This document shows positions 32,465 to 34,767 of a stretch of DNA of 34,767 nucleotides, piece after piece. The notes beneath the pieces are model-generated. The model worked only from the letters and a program-made list of their open reading frames with translations, was not told the origin of the DNA and searched no databases. Source of the stretch: Chitinophagales bacterium (GTDB lineage: Bacteria > Bacteroidota > Bacteroidia > Chitinophagales > Chitinophagaceae). The first letter of the stretch is position 1. Every line of letters starts with the position of its first letter. Location: the NCBI GenBank assembly GCA_015654695.1, contig JAATGJ010000157.1, positions 1 through 34,767 of the forward strand. Direction: 5' to 3'. The position numbers and the translations under genes were made by a program.

Positions 32465-33964
32465 ATGAACAGAACACGAATGATACAACAACTTGAATCC
32501 GCTACTGAGTGGGACATCTGTATCATTGGTGGGGGCGCCACCGGCTTGGGTACAGCCGTTGATGCGGCAACAAGAGGATTAAAGACTGTTTTATTCGAAC
32601 AACATGATTTTGCCAAAGGCACTTCTTCCCGCTCTACCAAATTAGTGCATGGCGGCGTTCGCTATTTACAACAAGGCAATATCAAACTGGTGATGGAAGC
32701 TTTGAAAGAAAGAGGATTACTGATAAAGAACGCCCCGCATTTAGTACACAATCAAAAATTTATTGTTCCCAATTATAAATGGTGGGAAGGTCCTTTCTAT
32801 GGAATTGGTTTGAAAATTTATGATTGGATGGCAGGTAAGTTAGGATTAGGACCGTCCCAGTTTTTATCCAAAGAAGAAACATTGGGATTAGCGCCAACTC
32901 TCGATCCGGAAGGATTAAGAGGAGGCATTGCTTATCATGACGGACAGTTTAATGATGCAAGGCTGGCGATCAACCTGGCGCAAACCGCCGCATTGCACCA
33001 TGGCACATTACTGAATTATTTCCCTGTAACAGGATTATTAAAAGTGAATAAGAAAGTTTGCGGTGTGCAGGTAAAAGATTTTTTTACCGGGAAAGAATAC
33101 GCGGTAAAAAGCAAAGTGGTCATCAACGCTACCGGGGTTTTTACCGATGCGGTGATGAACATGGATGATCCGAAGCACAAGCAAATGATCTCGCCCAGCC
33201 AGGGGATCCATTTAGTGGTGGACAAAGAATTCCTTCCCGGCAATACGGGCATCATGATACCAAGAACGGATGATGGCAGGGTATTGTTTGCGGTGCCCTG
33301 GCATAATAAAATTGTATTGGGAACAACTGATACCCCGGTAAAAACAAAAGATCCTGCATCGCTGCTTGAACCGGTACCATTAAAAGGAGAAATTGATTTT
33401 ATCTTATCACATATTGGCCGCTATCTTTCAAAAGACCCTCAACTAAGCGATGTCAAAAGCATGTTCGCGGGACTAAGACCACTAGTGAAAGGAAGCAGTA
33501 AGAAAACGGCGGCATTATCAAGGGACCATTTAATTACAATAGCTGAGTCAGGTATGATCACCATTACCGGCGGCAAATGGACCACCTACCGGAGAATGGC
33601 GGAAGACGTAGTGAAAATCGCTATAGAAAAAAATGGGTTGCCGGATAAAATCTGCATCACGCAGGAACTAAAACTATACGGACATGACCAGCCGGCTGTG
33701 CCGGCTGAAATTTTTCAATTAACAACAGAAGAATTAAAAGCAGTCATTACAACATCCGTTGAAAAAGAAATGTGTATGACCGTAGAAGATTTTCTCTCGA
33801 GAAGAACAAGAAGCCTGTTGCTGGATGCCCAAGCAACTATTGCATCCGCGCCATTGGTAGCGGAGCTGATGGCAGCAGCCATGAATAAAGATGAAGCCTG
33901 GATAAAAGAACAAATAAATATCTTTAATTTAATCGCCAAAAACTATCTTCCCACTTCAAACTGA
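32465..33964 (+). CDS. glpD: Glycerol-3-phosphate dehydrogenase, FAD-dependent
   Basis: The 499-residue membrane-associated flavoprotein oxidises glycerol-3-phosphate to dihydroxyacetone phosphate and passes electrons to quinone. The FAD-binding N-terminus (DICIIGGGATGLGTAVDAATRG), the GTSSRSTKLVHGGVRYLQQG segment, VVINATGVFTDAV and the C-terminal ITITGGKWTTYRRMAEDV are intact. Length agrees with bacterial GlpD (about 500). Its ATG directly follows the right arm of the GxxExxY unit, so its ribosome-binding region is built from the inserted sequence. It is followed by glpF with a six-base gap. Confidence 0.96.
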   Translation: MNRTRMIQQLESATEWDICIIGGGATGLGTAVDAATRGLKTVLFEQHDFAKGTSSRSTKLVHGGVRYLQQGNIKLVMEALKERGLLIKNAPHLVHNQKFIVPNYKWWEGPFYGIGLKIYDWMAGKLGLGPSQFLSKEETLGLAPTLDPEGLRGGIAYHDGQFNDARLAINLAQTAALHHGTLLNYFPVTGLLKVNKKVCGVQVKDFFTGKEYAVKSKVVINATGVFTDAVMNMDDPKHKQMISPSQGIHLVVDKEFLPGNTGIMIPRTDDGRVLFAVPWHNKIVLGTTDTPVKTKDPASLLEPVPLKGEIDFILSHIGRYLSKDPQLSDVKSMFAGLRPLVKGSSKKTAALSRDHLITIAESGMITITGGKWTTYRRMAEDVVKIAIEKNGLPDKICITQELKLYGHDQPAVPAEIFQLTTEELKAVITTSVEKEMCMTVEDFLSRRTRSLLLDAQATIASAPLVAELMAAAMNKDEAWIKEQINIFNLIAKNYLPTSN

Positions 33965-33970
33965 TTGCTT

Positions 33971-34681
33971 ATGTCACCTTTTCTCGCCGAATTTACCGGT
34001 ACGGCCCTGCTCATCATCCTGGGCGCCGGGGTAGTAGCCAATGTCGTTCTTAGCAAAACCAAAGGAAATAACAGCGGATTAATAGTGATCGCATTCGGAT
34101 GGGCGATGGCTGTTTTTATTGGTGTATCCGCGTCGCTGACATTAGGTGGCAAGGGCCATTTGAACCCGGCTGTTACCATCGCATTAAGTGCATTTGGTGA
34201 TTTTGATAATTCGTTATTGCTCACGTATCTCGCTGCGCAATTTACCGGTGCGTTTACCGGTGCTGTTATTGCATGGATAGCCTATAAACAACATTTTGAT
34301 GAACCTGGCGATAAGGATCTGAAGCTCGCTGTATTTTGTACAGCGCCTGCTATCCGTAACCCTGTATTCAATTTACTGACAGAAATTATCGGCACCTTTG
34401 TTTTATTGTTTGGCGCATTGACCATGTCGAAGTCTGCACAAACATTAGGGGCATTGGATGCATTACCTGTTGCACTGCTGGTATTAGGAATAGGATTATC
34501 ATTGGGTGGTCCGACAGGTTATGCTATTAACCCTGCAAGGGATTTAGGCCCACGCATTGCACATTTTATTTTACCCATAAAAGGAAAAAGAGATAGTGAC
34601 TGGGGGTATAGCTGGATACCGGTTGTGGGGCCATTACTTGGCGGGATTCTCGCCGCTTTTGTTTTTTATAAAGTAATATAA
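33971..34681 (+). CDS. glpF: Glycerol facilitator (aquaglyceroporin, MIP family)
   Basis: The 236-residue channel has six membrane segments and two NPA half-helices: NPA at residues 65-67 in GHLNPAVTIA and at 187-189 in YAINPARDLGPR. The Asp after the second NPAR is typical of glycerol-conducting members rather than water channels. The start is the ATG at 33971; a TTG six bases earlier would overlap the glpD stop context. It is the last gene of the glycerol operon, supplying substrate to GlpK. No clear terminator is visible in the 86 bases that remain. Confidence 0.94.
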   Translation: MSPFLAEFTGTALLIILGAGVVANVVLSKTKGNNSGLIVIAFGWAMAVFIGVSASLTLGGKGHLNPAVTIALSAFGDFDNSLLLTYLAAQFTGAFTGAVIAWIAYKQHFDEPGDKDLKLAVFCTAPAIRNPVFNLLTEIIGTFVLLFGALTMSKSAQTLGALDALPVALLVLGIGLSLGGPTGYAINPARDLGPRIAHFILPIKGKRDSDWGYSWIPVVGPLLGGILAAFVFYKVI

Positions 34682-34767
34682 GATGAAGGCGATATAGGTA
34701 TTCATTATTGTCATTTAACATCTTATATTCATTAGTGTCCCGTAAAACTATATAAAAGTTCTTTGAA

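Noticed and set aside
34682-34767. Start of another gene at the right edge
   Set aside because: The remaining 86 bases are AT-rich with frequent stops and no clear start or promoter box.

Overview
The window comes from a Bacteroidota chromosome, most likely a soil or freshwater member of the Chitinophagaceae. The evidence is a SusC/SusD pair, a DUF5686 outer-membrane protein with a carboxypeptidase-like regulatory domain, an exosortase N (XrtN) locus, a TolB-propeller/outer-membrane fusion protein, and several copies of the Bacteroidota-type -7 promoter box TAnnTTTG just upstream of genes. No rRNA, tRNA, CRISPR array, transposase or phage gene is visible. No stretch longer than 300 bp lacks a gene.

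Layout. (1) 65-5376 is mixed housekeeping: ribosome-rescue factor ArfB, a di-heme cytochrome c peroxidase lipoprotein, a secreted coiled-coil protein, a polysaccharide flippase, a VapBC-type toxin-antitoxin pair and a glyoxalase-II-like metallo-hydrolase. The toxin-antitoxin pair lies between two 52-bp direct repeats. One is the true 3' end of the hydrolase gene; the other is an orphan copy that differs only at synonymous sites. (2) 5588-8938 encodes a 1116-residue secreted propeller/barrel protein. (3) 9004-17996 looks like a glycan-type uptake locus rebuilt for a small polyol: SusC, SusD, a sodium-solute symporter, myo-inositol oxygenase and a divergent LacI regulator with a 20-bp palindromic operator. 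No glycoside hydrolase is present, so the likely substrate is inositol or an inositol derivative. (4) 18206-19222 encodes a secreted purple-acid-phosphatase-like enzyme. (5) 19255-27648 is a long minus-strand envelope operon. In transcription order it encodes a membrane protein, a winged-helix regulator, two small membrane proteins, a diacylglycerol/undecaprenol kinase, a DUF1361 protein, CreD, a VIT-domain protein ending in a VPEP sorting tail, and its dedicated exosortase N. Similar palindromes (ACTTTG-N5-CAAAGT) lie before the first gene and again inside the operon. (6) 27775-30261 encodes a divergent DUF5686 protein whose start codon falls almost on the predicted transcription start. (7) 30401-34681 is a glycerol operon, glpK-glpD-glpF, interrupted between glpK and glpD by a GxxExxY (PD-(D/E)xK-fold) gene.

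The two most unusual structures are the small insertion-like units. The GxxExxY gene fills the whole glpK-glpD gap, is bounded by inverted arms, and carries a duplicated gene tail at its right end. The vapBC unit is bounded by a duplicated 3' end of its neighbour gene. Both suggest small accessory cassettes that enter beside gene ends without breaking the host gene. The exosortase operon and the inositol-type SusCD locus are the other regions of functional interest.
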